This document shows, piece by piece, positions 11,601-23,500 of a DNA stretch of 64,000 bases. The translations under genes were made by a program, and so were the position numbers. Position 1 is the first letter of the stretch. Each line of letters starts with the position of its first letter. A model generated the notes under the pieces. The model had not been told where the DNA came from and did not search any database. It worked only from the letters and a program-made list of their open reading frames with translations. This DNA is from Pomphorhynchus laevis (Eukaryota > Acanthocephala > Palaeacanthocephala > Echinorhynchida > Pomphorhynchidae). The stretch lies in the NCBI GenBank assembly GCA_012934845.2, contig WNNJ02002357.1, forward strand, positions 1 to 64,000, written 5' to 3'.

Positions 11601-11766
11601 CAACGACAACCAAACGACAACCTTCGACGACAACTAACGACAACCATCCGCTTGACAATTATCGACAACCATCGACGACATCCGCTCGCTACTACTAACG
11701 CGAACTACTTACAATTAACTACTTACAATTATTTAAAAATCGTAAACTATTGCAACCTACAGTTAA

Positions 11767-13514
11767 TGGGAGCCAAGAAGAAAAATCTACCAAAAGCCAA
11801 GCGAGCAATCTCTGTTGATACCGATAAAACCGGCAAGCTCGAGAACATACAAGTGGAATGCTCCGCTAGCGGCTGTCAAATCTGGACATCAGTAACGCAT
11901 AATTGTGCTTTGGGTCAGGAAACTTGTGGCGGGCCACCGTTCTACTGCGGATTCTGTGCGGCGAAACAAATCAACTTGATAATAAAACGATTAGAGCAAT
12001 TGGAAATGGCATCGCAGCATGATCGAATTTCTCAAATTTATGACAAATCTACTGAGACAGTGAAGGAGCCGCAAACTGTATCGCAGCAAGATGGATTTTG
12101 TCAAGTTTATGATAAATCTACCAAGACAGTGACGGAGCCGCAAATTGTTACAACTAATGTATATTCACTCCCCGACACCCCACGTCCCGTCCTTCCCGTC
12201 TCGTCCCTCAATACCTTGCATCCATCAATCAAAATCACCTCCACCAACCTCCACTATCCTTCCACTCATAACCTTTCCTCACATCGCTTGCCACCCTCTT
12301 TATTATCATTATCCTATATGTCTCCCGTCTTCGAACCAAATCCCTCCAAATCATCAACTGCCAGCTCTTCTATCGTGATCTCACCTACTCACGTCAGTCG
12401 TCCTCCTTTACGGAAGCGCTTTGCTTCTCGCGATCGTTGCGTCATTGTTACTAATATCACGCCTTCTAAATCCTTATCTCCACAAGCACGGCTGGACCAC
12501 GATGTTTCCGCCTTCAGATCAATCCTCTCGTCTATTGTTCCTTCGGATAAACCATCCTTTTTCAAGGACATTTCTCCTGTCGCATTCATCCGTCTAAAGA
12601 AAGCTTCTCAATCTAATCCTTCCCAGCCCTCTCTCCTAAAAATTGTTTTCAAGCATCGCTCTCACGCGTCTTCTGTCCTCTCTCAACGATTCAAACTCAT
12701 GTCATCTTCAACCACTCGAATTTTTCCCGATCGCGCCCCTTCTGAAATCGCTCAAATCTCTTCAGCCCGCATCGAAAAACGCCGTCGCGAGGAAAACGGC
12801 GCAACATCACTCTCCATCCGAAACACACGGAAATTTTCATGTTGTCCACACCCGTCCAAGAATTCGATGGCGCTCCATCTCTCCTATGTGTCTTCTCCAC
12901 TAGACTCTTTCGCCACAGCACACGGTTTCCGCCTCGGTCTCCTCAACACTAGATCTATTCTCAATAAATCCGATCTTATCCTCAACGTATTCACCAAGCA
13001 ATCCATCGATCTCTTCTGCCTCACCGAATCCTGGCACTCAGATTCCGACGACCTTTCCATTCGCCGTCTGATCTCTGCCGGTTGCTCCCTAGTCGAATCC
13101 GCCCGCCCCCTCAGCTCATGCCCTTCTAAATCCTCTAATCATGGCGACATCGTCGCATTCGCGCGTCACCCAACGTCTCTTCGCAAAATCAATCCCCCTT
13201 TCAGTCCTTGCTCTTTTGAATTGCTCACTTGTCGTTATTCTAACCCGATCACTCTAGATCTCGCCATTGTATACCGTCCTGGTTCATCAGCTCCCACAGC
13301 CTTATTTTTTACCGAACTCGCTGACCTCCTTTCTCATTGTTCTTTGTCCTCAATCCCTTCACTCGTTCTAGGCGACTTCAATATCCGCCTAGACCGCCCC
13401 TCAACCACACCCTTCCTCACACACCTACAATCCTACGTCGCCCTTGGAGAAATCTTGACCTCTCCCTTCTCCGATCTGCCTTACTCAAATCGTCTCTATC
13501 ATTACCCACAATAA
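11767..13514 (+). CDS. LINE A: cysteine finger plus APE-type endonuclease
   Basis: The frame is open from 11652; the first good Met is at 11767 (MGAKKKNLPKAKRAISVD). About 20 residues in, a Cys/His-rich stretch with the spacing of a PHD-like zinc finger occurs: VECSASGCQIWTSV, then NCALGQETCGGPPFYCGFC. After a Pro/Ser-rich linker come the basic segments LLKIVFKHRSHASSVLSQRF and RIFPDRAPSEIAQ. The endonuclease follows: LGLLNTRSI (Asn), CLTESWHSDSDD (catalytic Glu), VYRPGSS and LGDFNIRLD (Asp and Asn). The frame ends prematurely within the late endonuclease; coding sequence continues in another frame from about 13440. It would nick target DNA and bind element RNA if intact. Confidence 0.8.
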
Positions 13515-14440
13515 CATATTCATCTCCTCACGATCTCGCCTTTCTCTTCGACTCTGAACTCACATCCACTCTCGATATTCTCTTGCCCTTCAAGTCTCAC
13601 CCACACCGTCGCTTGCACCGTGCCCCATGGTTTGACATCCAATGTCTACTCTCAAAGCGTTGACTCCGCCATGCTTTTCGAGTCTATCACCGCTCTCTCA
13701 GACGCGATTTCCGCTCGATCACTCCGTCTTTCCGTGATTCCTATCTTGCTCTTCGCCGGTCTCATCTCAACCTACTACGTACCAAATGCAACTCCTTCTG
13801 GCAGCATAAAATCATCACTTCATTCAACTCTAAGACTCTCTGGCATACTTTTAACTCAATCCTGGCTCGTTCCTCTACGCCGTGCAACATCAATGCTAAT
13901 GATTATTCGTCATTTCTCCAGACTAAAGTATCCACGCTGCTCTCTCACACCCCGGTCTCCATCCTATCCCACTCTGCCCCGCCTAGCCTCATCCTTCCGG
14001 AACTCTTTCATCTTCTCCCTGTCTCACCTACAGAAATATCATCTGTCCTTGCCCAACAAAACCTCACCCGCCGATCCCCTGCCTACCCACATATTAAAAT
14101 CTATATGCTCATCGATATCCCCATTTCTCACAACCTTGTTTAACTCGTCCATCCGCAGTCGTATCTTCCCTTCACACTGGAAATCCGCAATCGTTCGTCC
14201 CCTCCTTAAGAAACAATCGCTCGACCCTCCCTTCCTTCTAGCTATCGCCCCATTTCACTACTCCCTACTCTTTCTAAGCTCTTAGAACGCCTCATCTTAA
14301 TACAAATCAACGCTTATCTCTCATCATCCAATCTGTACCCTCCTTTCCAATCCGCTTTCCGCTCTAATCACTCGACAGAAATCGCATGCATAAAAGTGTA
14401 CAACGACTTACTCATTTCTCGAGACAAGGCTCTATATAGT
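13440..14440 (+). pseudogene. LINE A: endonuclease-RT linker and RT fingers, frame-broken
   Basis: The coding signal alternates between two frames. One gives LAFLFDSELTSTLDILLPFK and HRAPWFDIQCLLSKR, then after a stop LRHAFRVYHRSLRRDFRSIT and TKCNSFWQHKIITSFNSKTL. The other, between about 14040 and 14230, gives NKTSPADPLPTHILKSICSS and PSHWKSAIVRPLLKKQSLDP. The first frame returns at about 14243 with YRPISLLPTLSKLLERLIL and PPFQSAFRSNHSTEIA. These are standard RT finger blocks. Confidence 0.75.
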
Positions 14441-15560
14441 GTTCTCATCTCCCTCGGACCTCTCCTCCGCATTCGACATTGTCGACCACTCCGTCCTCCT
14501 TTCTCGCCTTCGTTATGATTACGGCTTTTCTTCCTCCTCCGTAGCTTGGTTCGCCTCATATCTATCCGACCGTTCCTTTCGCGTCTGTTCTAATTCATCA
14601 TCCTCCCCTCCCATCCCTATTTTTTGCGGGGTTCCACAAGGTTCAGTCCTAGGTCCCCTGCTTTTCTCTCTTTTGCTTGGCGATCTCTCTCCATTTATCA
14701 AACCTTACTCCTTTAACGTCATGCAATACGCCGATGACATTCTAATCTATGCTCATGCACCCGCACATCGCATACACGATATCGGCATTTCTGCCTCCAA
14801 CTGTCTTTCTTCTATCTACAAACGTCTCTCCAATCTCCATCTCGTTCTAAACGCCGAAAAGTCCAAAATAATGTGGATCCTTCTCCGTAAACCAAGCATA
14901 TCTCCTCCCATTGTATCTTTTGCCTCATCGATCATCCCTATAGTCCACAATCTCACTTTCTTAGGCTTCCATTTCGATGATCACCTTTCCCTTAAACCCT
15001 TCGTCCGTGACAAGGTCCGCTCGTCTAACTTAATTCTCCGTGACATCCGCCGTATCCGCCCCCTTATCGACTTCCGTTCTTGTATGTCTCTTCTTTCATC
15101 GCTTCTTTTCCCTAAAATCGATTACTGCCTTAGCCTTTTCGCCAATTCTCCAAAATCCATCATCCTACCCCTACAACGAATAATCAACACCGCCGTTCGA
15201 GTGCTCTTTCGTCTCCGTCGCTTCGACCACACATCCACATATCTTGCCCAACTCTCCTGGCCCACCATCCACATCCGCATCAAACTCCGCCTTCTTCTCG
15301 TTACTTTTCGTCTCATCGCTGTCGGCTCCCCATCGTTCATCAACCTTCCTTTCTTAGACGATACTCGCCCCACCTCGCTATCGCTTCGTTCCTGTCATAC
15401 CCTCTTACTCCACGTTCCTAATTACTCCAACAACTGCGGTCTCCGATCCTTCCTCGTCGCCGCCTTACTCGCCTGGAATCAACTTCCTCTCGACGTCCGC
15501 CGCGCTCCCTCCTTTATCACATTCAAACACCTCCTCCGTTCACACCTTCTCGACACCTGA
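14439..15560 (+). CDS. LINE A: reverse transcriptase palm, thumb and C-terminus
   Basis: A 373-codon open segment. In order: DLSSAFDIVDHSVLLSRLRY (first catalytic Asp), GVPQGSVLGPLLFSLLLGD, the catalytic box NVMQYADDILIYAH, LNAEKSKIMWILLRK (primer-grip side), LTFLGFHFDDHLSLKPFVRD, and the C-terminal AWNQLPLDVRRAPSFITFKH typical of CR1/L2 elements. The catalytic residues are intact, but upstream breaks leave no continuous protein. It ends just before the 3' tail. Confidence 0.85.
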   Translation: MFSSPSDLSSAFDIVDHSVLLSRLRYDYGFSSSSVAWFASYLSDRSFRVCSNSSSSPPIPIFCGVPQGSVLGPLLFSLLLGDLSPFIKPYSFNVMQYADDILIYAHAPAHRIHDIGISASNCLSSIYKRLSNLHLVLNAEKSKIMWILLRKPSISPPIVSFASSIIPIVHNLTFLGFHFDDHLSLKPFVRDKVRSSNLILRDIRRIRPLIDFRSCMSLLSSLLFPKIDYCLSLFANSPKSIILPLQRIINTAVRVLFRLRRFDHTSTYLAQLSWPTIHIRIKLRLLLVTFRLIAVGSPSFINLPFLDDTRPTSLSLRSCHTLLLHVPNYSNNCGLRSFLVAALLAWNQLPLDVRRAPSFITFKHLLRSHLLDT

Positions 15561-15654
15561 TTCACAGTCTTGTTTTGTTGTGGTCATGTAAGCGTGCGCT
15601 GGCACGCATTTGCCACGTTAAAATAAATCGTTTTTTCTTTTTCTTTAGACATTA

Positions 15655-15990
15655 CGCGGTCACTAATGATTTAAAAATTTCGACTAATGTAGATCCGATA
15701 GTATTTAATTGGCTTTATACATTTATAACTCAGCGTTCTTACCGTATGTGTGTGGGATCAAGTTTCTCATTACCTCGTTCAGTTGCGCCAAGTGTACCTC
15801 AAGGTATTTTCTTAAGCCCATTACTTTTTTAATATCTACCTAAATACGTCGGTAAAACAATTGTATTGCCCGTATTTGGCTTTTGCTGATGACCTTAAGA
15901 TCTGGTCTGCAATTTAATCCAGAAGCGATGATGTTCCTCTATATTACAACGTTCGCAAAATTAACGTAAAAGATATAAAACTCATTATTT
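15655..15990 (+). mobile_element. LINE C RT palm fragment
   Basis: Encodes PIVFNWLYTFITQRSYRMCV, then SVPQGIFLSPLLF, then after a stop FGFC and, in another frame, ADDLKIWSA. These are the RT palm blocks of a CR1-type element different from LINE A, directly abutting LINE A's 3' end. Confidence 0.65.
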
Positions 15991-16075
15991 AAAGCACAAC
16001 AAAAAAAGCAAAATAACCAAGCCGGTTAAAATTTAAATTCAATTTAGGGGATTACTAAAAAAGATTAATTTTTAC

Positions 16076-16655
16076 GTGGCAAATGCTTGCCGGCTCACGC
16101 TTACATGACCACAACAACAAAAAACAAAAATCTAAGTCATGTGTCGAGAAGGTGGGAACGGATGAGGTATTTGAATGTGATAAAGAAGGGAGCGCGTCGA
16201 ACGTCAAGAGGAAGCTGATTCTAGGCGAGGGGGCGGCGACCAGGAAGGATATGAGACCGTAGTTGGAGTAATTGGGAACGTGGAATAAGAGGGAATGACG
16301 GGAGCGCAAACGCAGCGATATAGAGCGAGGTGGGCTGAGTGTCGTCTAAGAAAGGGAGGTCGATGAACCATGATAAGCCGACAGCGATGAGACGAAAAGT
16401 TACGAGAAGAAGGCGGGGTTGGATGCGAATGTGGATGGTGGGCCAGGCGAGCAGGGCAAGATGTGTGGAGGTATGGATGAAACGACAGAGACGTAGGAGC
16501 ACTCGAATGGCAGATTTGTTGATGCGTGTTATGGTTAGGATGATGGATTTTGGAGAATTAGTGAAAAGGCTGAGGCCTTAATTGATTTTAGGAAAGAGAA
16601 GCGCTGAAAGAAGATGCATACAAGATCGGAAGTCGATAAGGGGTCTGATACGACT
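16076..16655 (-). mobile_element. LINE A 3' fragment
   Basis: Begins (on the minus strand) in the RT thumb (RPLIDFRSC-equivalent) and runs through RQSAYTSTHLAL-like, RLLLVTFRLIAVGL and WFIDLPFLDDTQPTSL to the 3' tail (GTGGTCATGTAAGCGTGAGC, near 16080-16115). It is a 5'-truncated copy with frame breaks, close in sequence to 15040-15630. Confidence 0.8.
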
Positions 16656-17368
16656 GATCCGCCCCCTTAATATTATTTAACTGAACATTCAATGTAATGT
16701 TCGATTACATTCTTGTCTCTATATTCACATTAGCAATATGAGCAAATCGACGATGATTAGTAGATACACTTTGGTAGGTGACATTTGATATTTTACTATT
16801 CTAATATCATTCTCATCTGTCTTTTTTGTGTTTGAGCATATTTGTCTTCTACCAAATTGATTTTATATCTAAATTTATTTAGCTTAGCACTGCTCATGTT
16901 TCGATTCGAAAGTTCATTAATTATCATCACTTCTTCCAACTTACAATGTCTTTACCAACATTGCATTAAAATCATCTTATCCAAGTAATCATCTTATTAC
17001 GTATTTTTTAGCAATTTGGGTCTAAAGCACAAATGTAGTACAACGCTCAGCTTTCTTCCATAAATCCCTATTACTTCTAGCTTTGCACCAACGTCTTATA
17101 TGGATGATTGTGTTTGCCAGTTGATTAGATTAACCAAGACAACGATTTTATAAACGACTTATTTGAAGATATGATTTCTTATTTATGAGTTGAATTTTAA
17201 ATGTAAAACAGTTTTGTGTTTAATTTTTCAGTTTTAATTATTTGAAATATTTTATTATTTTCTAATATTTGAATTATGTGTTACAGATGCTGAATTTTAT
17301 GTCTTACGACTCTAGCAACTGAACTTCTGAATAATCCAAATCTTTAATTCGCCAGTCAAGCAAAAAAT
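16656..17368. other. Region upstream of the WDFY3-like gene
   Basis: AT-rich, with no mobile-element homology that I recognise. A TTACAG at 17281-17286 could be a splice acceptor for a 5'-UTR exon (17287-17368) leading into the start codon at 17369. No TATA box or CpG-rich promoter can be named with confidence. Confidence 0.35.
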
Positions 17369-17575
17369 ATGAGCCGATTATGGAGGTCCTTGCACCGTCA
17401 TAGGCGGGATTCAAATGTATCAGATTCCAACCGAGATGAAATTGATCAGTTTGTTTGTCGATATTCAAATTTGCAGAACTCACTTACTCGATCTCAATCA
17501 CTGGAAGTTTCTCTTACAGACAGTTGTTTTAAATCTAATTTGGAATTATCTGAATGTGCCAAAGAGTTCATTAAG
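17369..17575 (+). CDS. WDFY3: WDFY3-like exon 1 (start codon)
   Basis: Starts MSRLWRSLHRHRRDSNVSDS and ends SECAKEFIK at the donor AAG|GTATTT, phase 0. The Met is the first in frame; the N-terminus is basic and serine-rich and not conserved with human. The exon joins in frame to VFGALSTSEW, which matches the conserved VFG of WDFY3. Confidence 0.65.
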
Positions 17576-20500
17576 GTATTTCATTTATTAACGACGTAAA
17601 TTGTCTTTCTTACATTGATACTTAATAATAAATGCTTTCAAACGTTTCAGTTTTATTGATCGTCTCATCGTAAGTATTGGCGAAGATTAAAGTGAAGTTT
17701 ATTTGTCAGTAATGATGTTTACTGCTCGACATTTAGATAGCTTGACCAGTTTCAAAATGATTTTACTTTTTATGGACGACAACAATATTTTAAACTGAAC
17801 CAGCAAAAATATCTGAACATAAATCTTTTATCTGGACTTTCTTTTCAGAAAGAAGGTTATTTAACTTCCATGAATGATAGCACAAGGACAATGTTTTATT
17901 CTTTATTTTCGAAACGTACAATTTTCACTATTTGAAAGTATTTGCTGATAAGTGTTTTGCAAAACTTAATTATTGACAGAAAATTTCAGAAAGTAATTAA
18001 CTTATAATTTTTTTATTCCACAAATTATTAACTATTATTATCTGCTGATATATTCTGCAGCAGTCCCCGGTCCTCAATATTTATAGCTCTTAATAACTAA
18101 ATTTTTGTAATACTACAATATTAATAATAACGATATGCTAGAAGCCGTTATCATTTAATTTTATATGATTTAAGAACTTACACTTTTCTTGGATATTCAC
18201 CTTTTGTTGACTCAATAAAACACTCGCAATAACACACTTGAATCAAAGAAACACTCTGAAATCAATTAGTCTACTTTACCAACTGTAGTGGTTTTTTATG
18301 TACATTGATTGTAATCCTTAATGAATATGTGTATATCGAATATTGATACAAATAAATATCAAGGTTTTATCGTGTTTTCCAAGAAATGTCGTCAACGATA
18401 CCCACATTTAATGGCTTGTTCACATCACAAATTAACCATACCAAATCAGACAAGTCAAAGTTTATGAATTGATGACCATTTTATGATTTTTTGTTATAAT
18501 ATTTTACTTTGAAAACACTACATTGTATGTGTGCAGTCTCTTTCTTTATAATTATATGTGATTATATGTGTTTTGAGTAATCTTTTTCGACTTAACAAAG
18601 CGTCTTTACACTGTATACACCCTCAATCACAATGCATTTCTACTTCTAGGTGATATTTACAAGTAACCAATGTTCATTTATCATATCAGTAATCCATACA
18701 GATTTATGAACTTAAAGTTAAAATTATGTTTCTAAACAGGCAGAATATTGTTGCCTGTTTAGATACTTATCGAAATTTTGTTGCTTTTGATGATTTGATT
18801 TTGCTGTTTTTTTTGGTAAAATGATGTATTTGTTTGATAATTAAATTAATCAGATCTGATAACTGAATCTATGAATTTTATATTTAATATTGTTAATTTA
18901 ATATTTTAATAATATGTTGTTGATTTATATTTCTCAATTATAAAAAAGAAAAAATCCATCCAACTCGCTTGAAAATAATTTACGTAAAATTATAACGTTA
19001 AAATAATACATAGTTTTAGTATTTTTGACAGAGGTTATATTTTTCCGGTTAAACAAAGTCCACAGGTCAAGAATAACTTGTCAGTAGAACAAATCAGATC
19101 AGATAATTGAGTCTACATATTTTATACTATAAATAAATTAAAAATAAAGATAAATAATAAATAATTATATAAGATTTGATATAATTTGAATTTATATCAA
19201 GTTAACATTAAAAATTAAAAGTTTAAATAAAAGTCAATTTTTATGAATTGATTAATAAATAACAGAAAGTGCATAAGAATAAGGATGTAAGGTCATCAGG
19301 AGGAACATCTATATTTTCAAGTTTCTACCCTATTCATTGACACAACATAGCAGTGGGGCCAAATACATTCAAATGACTTATTTCCTCTGATGAAATCTGA
19401 TTATCTGGTACCTGTTTTTAATATAAAGCATATCGTTTACTATCCATCCATAAAATTCTTTTCGCTTAATATTTTAAAAAATATTTTCTTGATTTGCACA
19501 TTTCCATTTAAAAAAATATAAATAAACATCAAACTTGCTTGAAAATAATTTACAGAACATAATAATAATGTTGAAGTAAAATGCATAATTTTAGTATTTC
19601 AGACAGGTTATATTACCGGTAAAACAAGCCCACAGGTTAATTAAAACTTGTTAACAGAACAAATCAGATAACTGAGTCTACGTATTTTATACTATATATA
19701 AATCAAAAATAGAGATAAATAATAAATAATAATGTAAGATTTTATCCAATTTATATTTATATCAAGTTAAAATATAAAACTGAAATTTAAAATAAAAGTC
19801 AATTTTTATAAATTGGCTAATAAATAGCAGGCGATATATCAGAATGAGGATTATATGTCATCAGATGGAAATGCCATGCTATTAGGTTTCAGACCATATT
19901 CATCGACCCAACAAGACTTAACTTTCAAGATACGTTTAATATCATTAAATAAATGATGACTAACGACAAATATAAATAATCCATTCTTATACGCAATATG
20001 GTAATTTAATACAAATTTAGCTAAATTAATTGGGCTCCATAAATTAAGCAATAATGTGTTTTTCTATATCATTATATTACTAGCCAGACGAATTCTAGTC
20101 TGGTTTGTAATGATGGGATTAGTATTTTCACATTATTCATTTGTAATGCCTTTTTTATTATCAATTATGATCTATCTATAATAATATTATATGATTGTCG
20201 AAGACGATAATGAAATTTTGCATACAATAATATTTTTGATAAAATAATATCTAGTAAATATATTATGCTATTGTGCATCAAAAATATTTAAAATATTAAT
20301 ATATATATATATTTCAAAATGCAAACATGAATTTTAATTTACAAATATACAGGAACAAATAAATTAGTTTGTTTTCCAAAAATTACAATATCTCGATAGA
20401 TTATCTTCAGGAAAATAACAAACAGTTATCAAATGAACTGTTTGTTATTTTCCTCAAGTTTACAACATGAGCTATCGAAATATTTTTTCAATTTTCGGAA

Positions 20501-23500
20501 TAAATTTAATTTATTCGTCCCTGTAAATTTATAAAACTATAAAAAGAAATAAATGGATATTTTAATTATAAATATTTATCAAATTTAATTTATTGAAATT
20601 CACGAATCTAGCATATGCTTTGTTTAGTTCCTTTTTTTAAAAAGAATCTTACCGGTTTGTTTAATATTTTACAGTCGTTAAAAATTTAGTCAACGAGACT
20701 TTTTGTGTTCCAGAGAATTTCTCACAATGCTTGCTTACCTTCATAGGTTTTCGGTGCTTTGTCCACAAGTGAATGGGATACTAGATTCAAAAACATCAGA
20801 TACTTTTGTCGAGATATTGCATCTGGTTTTAATGGTGAATGTAGAATACTTTTAGAAGCTTTAGCTGCACTAAATACAGGTTAGTTATGATTCATTAACT
20901 AATTATGTTTACTTTCTAAATTCGGCAATTTTAGGATCCAGCCTTCGACCTCATCGATCTCTTATTGACATTCTCCACATTAGCAACCCGGACAGAATCA
21001 AAAACACTACTCCGATTTTAATTTACATAGACGCAATGACTATAATATCAGTTAATAACAATGATTTGATACTACTATTTGCGTCATCCTACGTCCCTAG
21101 TTTTGCCACGCGTCTTTTGGTTGCATTTGATACGTTGACTAGATCGAAGCAAAATTTGAATAAAGAAATCCGACAAGACTTTCACATTATTGAGGGGCTC
21201 ATCTCTAAAGTCTCGAAGGTATGCTTCAATTGCTTTGCATATTTACAGTTTGTCGATTAAAAATAGTTAGCTAATTGCAATTTATGGAAATATAAAGAGC
21301 TTCTTGATTATATATTTTTTATTATCACTTTGCTTAGTATTTATTTCGATAATAAATAAATTTAAGTGTTGCTATTTAAAAATGTCAAAAGGTTTAAAAT
21401 ATACATTTTAATTCAATTTTTGAATTCAGATTAAATATAATTCTCGAATAAAATTTCTTTTAATTAATTAGCTTTGTTGAATTAAAGTTATTGAATTTAA
21501 AATAATTTTTGATATTGAACTAATTTCTTATTTTTACGAAATTAAATCGATTAATTAATTTGATCCATTGTCAAGCTTGCCAATTTTTTTTGAGACTTTA
21601 ATTTTAATACACGTTAACTTCAAGCAGGAATGTTATTTTTGTTCGATCTTTATTGTTGAAATTTGCACATTATCATTGTTCAAAATGTTTGGTGTATGCT
21701 AAGTTTGAACATTTTATGATACTTTCTAAGCTTTATTATGATTGATAAACACACTTTTAAGTTCGCTTTGTAGTTTACTTTTTTTAAAATATAATCAATG
21801 TATTGCAGTAATGACTTTATAAGAAAATAGACGATTTATAACTCGTAATTGATAGGGTATATGTTGTAATAATACAGTCAATTAGGGAATACAGAACTGA
21901 ATGAAAACAACATAGATTATTTCAACATAGATCATTTCAACTAGGATTCGCTAAGTTTGTGAAAATTTGAAATAAAACCCTGGATGAAGTGGTTAATTTA
22001 TTTCGTTTGTTAATTACCGAATATTTCTAATATTCATAATTTGTTAGCTAATTTCAAGGCATAAGTTTTCCTTAGGTATCTTAACTATTGAACATATAAA
22101 TTACATTCAAATCTTTAACTTGTATACTTTTATATTATTTAATAAATAGCAAGTCTGTTTTTACGTAACACTATTATAAAATTGTTATTAAATCAAATAT
22201 TGCTAGCTTATCCGATAGTTTATTTCTTTATCTTCTCATGTATTTATTATTGTTGGTGTTTTTTCGTTGTCCTAAATAATTTGAGTGTAGTAAGTAAATC
22301 ATGTGAAAACGGACTTTCCTCATTTACATGATCATTTTATTAATGATTTTGCTGTTTGTTTTCGAAGTGCGTAAAAAACTTGTTGTAAGATATTTTTCTT
22401 TTTTGCTACTCAACTTTTGTTTATTTGAGTAATCGATAATTCTATTTTTCTGCTTATCATTTAGCTTTTGGAAAATTTGATGCGCAGTAAATGCACATCC
22501 GATGAACTAGTAATGCATGATAATCTACAATTGATGTTCAGTACCTGTTGTTTGCTAAATACGGACAACGACAATGATGACAATGTCAGTTGTATACCAT
22601 TAGATGCATCTGGCTCAGACGATGACTGCTCTACAGTTGTTATCAACATTCCACTGTTTTTAATGCAATCACTGCTAGTCATGATGCATTCAGGTCCTAA
22701 TATTCAAACGATCGAATATATAATTGGTACTTATTTTTCCAGTATATTATATTGCTGTCACGTTATGTAACCGGCGGCTTTAGCGATCTATCTTACTGTA
22801 TCATTTGTATCGTATACTTATTGTATATCAACTACAAAAGTAGTAATAAGGATATAAATGTAATTAGATTATTTTCCAATATATCTTCACTGTTTCGTCT
22901 TATTTATGATTTTATTAAATTCTAATGAACGCTGTCACGACAATGTTGATGAAATCACAGTAATTTGCATTTTGAACATACTGTTTGATTAATTAAATAA
23001 GATATCGTTCAATGTGTTATTGCTGGGATTTGGTAGTACTGTCAACTTGACGTTTAGTTACATTTTGAAGTTGATATTTTATTCCATACCTGCAATATCG
23101 TCTTTACTCGGAAGCGCTGAATAGCCAATGATTTGTAGTCATTGTTTATTGGTTTAATTTATGTCGAATAATTTTTTAACAAACGGAAAAAATGGTGAAC
23201 TGTTGAAACAATAGAACACGCAAATACACATTGACGGCTGATGGATATTTGAATTAAAGAAAAGTGGATTATCTCATTTTTGTATACACGGAAGAAATAA
23301 ATGATATTAGCTAACTGAATCTACGTATTTAATACTATATATAAATTTAAAATAATGATTTATAGAATAAATAATTAAATAATTAATAATTAAGTAATAA
23401 TAATTATAATAAATAATAAATAATTTTCGAAGATTTTATATAATAGATATTTATATAAAGTTAAAATAAATAATTGAAATTTAAAATAAAAATCAATTTT

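Larger units (their letters stand above)
11600..15650 (+). mobile_element. LINE family A, near full-length, inactive (CR1/L2-like)
   Basis: The most complete element in the window. It starts with a CAACGACAACC-rich leader (about 11600-11700). An N-terminal protein region with a cysteine-rich finger follows, then an APE-type endonuclease, a reverse transcriptase and a 3' end (GGCACGCATTTGCCACGTTAAAATAAATCG, about 15600-15630). The N-terminal region and endonuclease share one open frame, so this looks like a single-ORF design. The copy is dead: there are at least four frame changes between 13440 and 14440 and an in-frame stop near 13661. I could not find clear target-site duplications. Many fragments of the same family surround it. 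Confidence 0.9.

Noticed and set aside
12145-12921. Alternative open frames on both strands inside LINE A (for example 12643-12903 plus, 12697-12921 minus)
   Set aside because: They overlap the real LINE A frame, which has the conserved endonuclease motifs; these are shadow frames in a GC-richer region.
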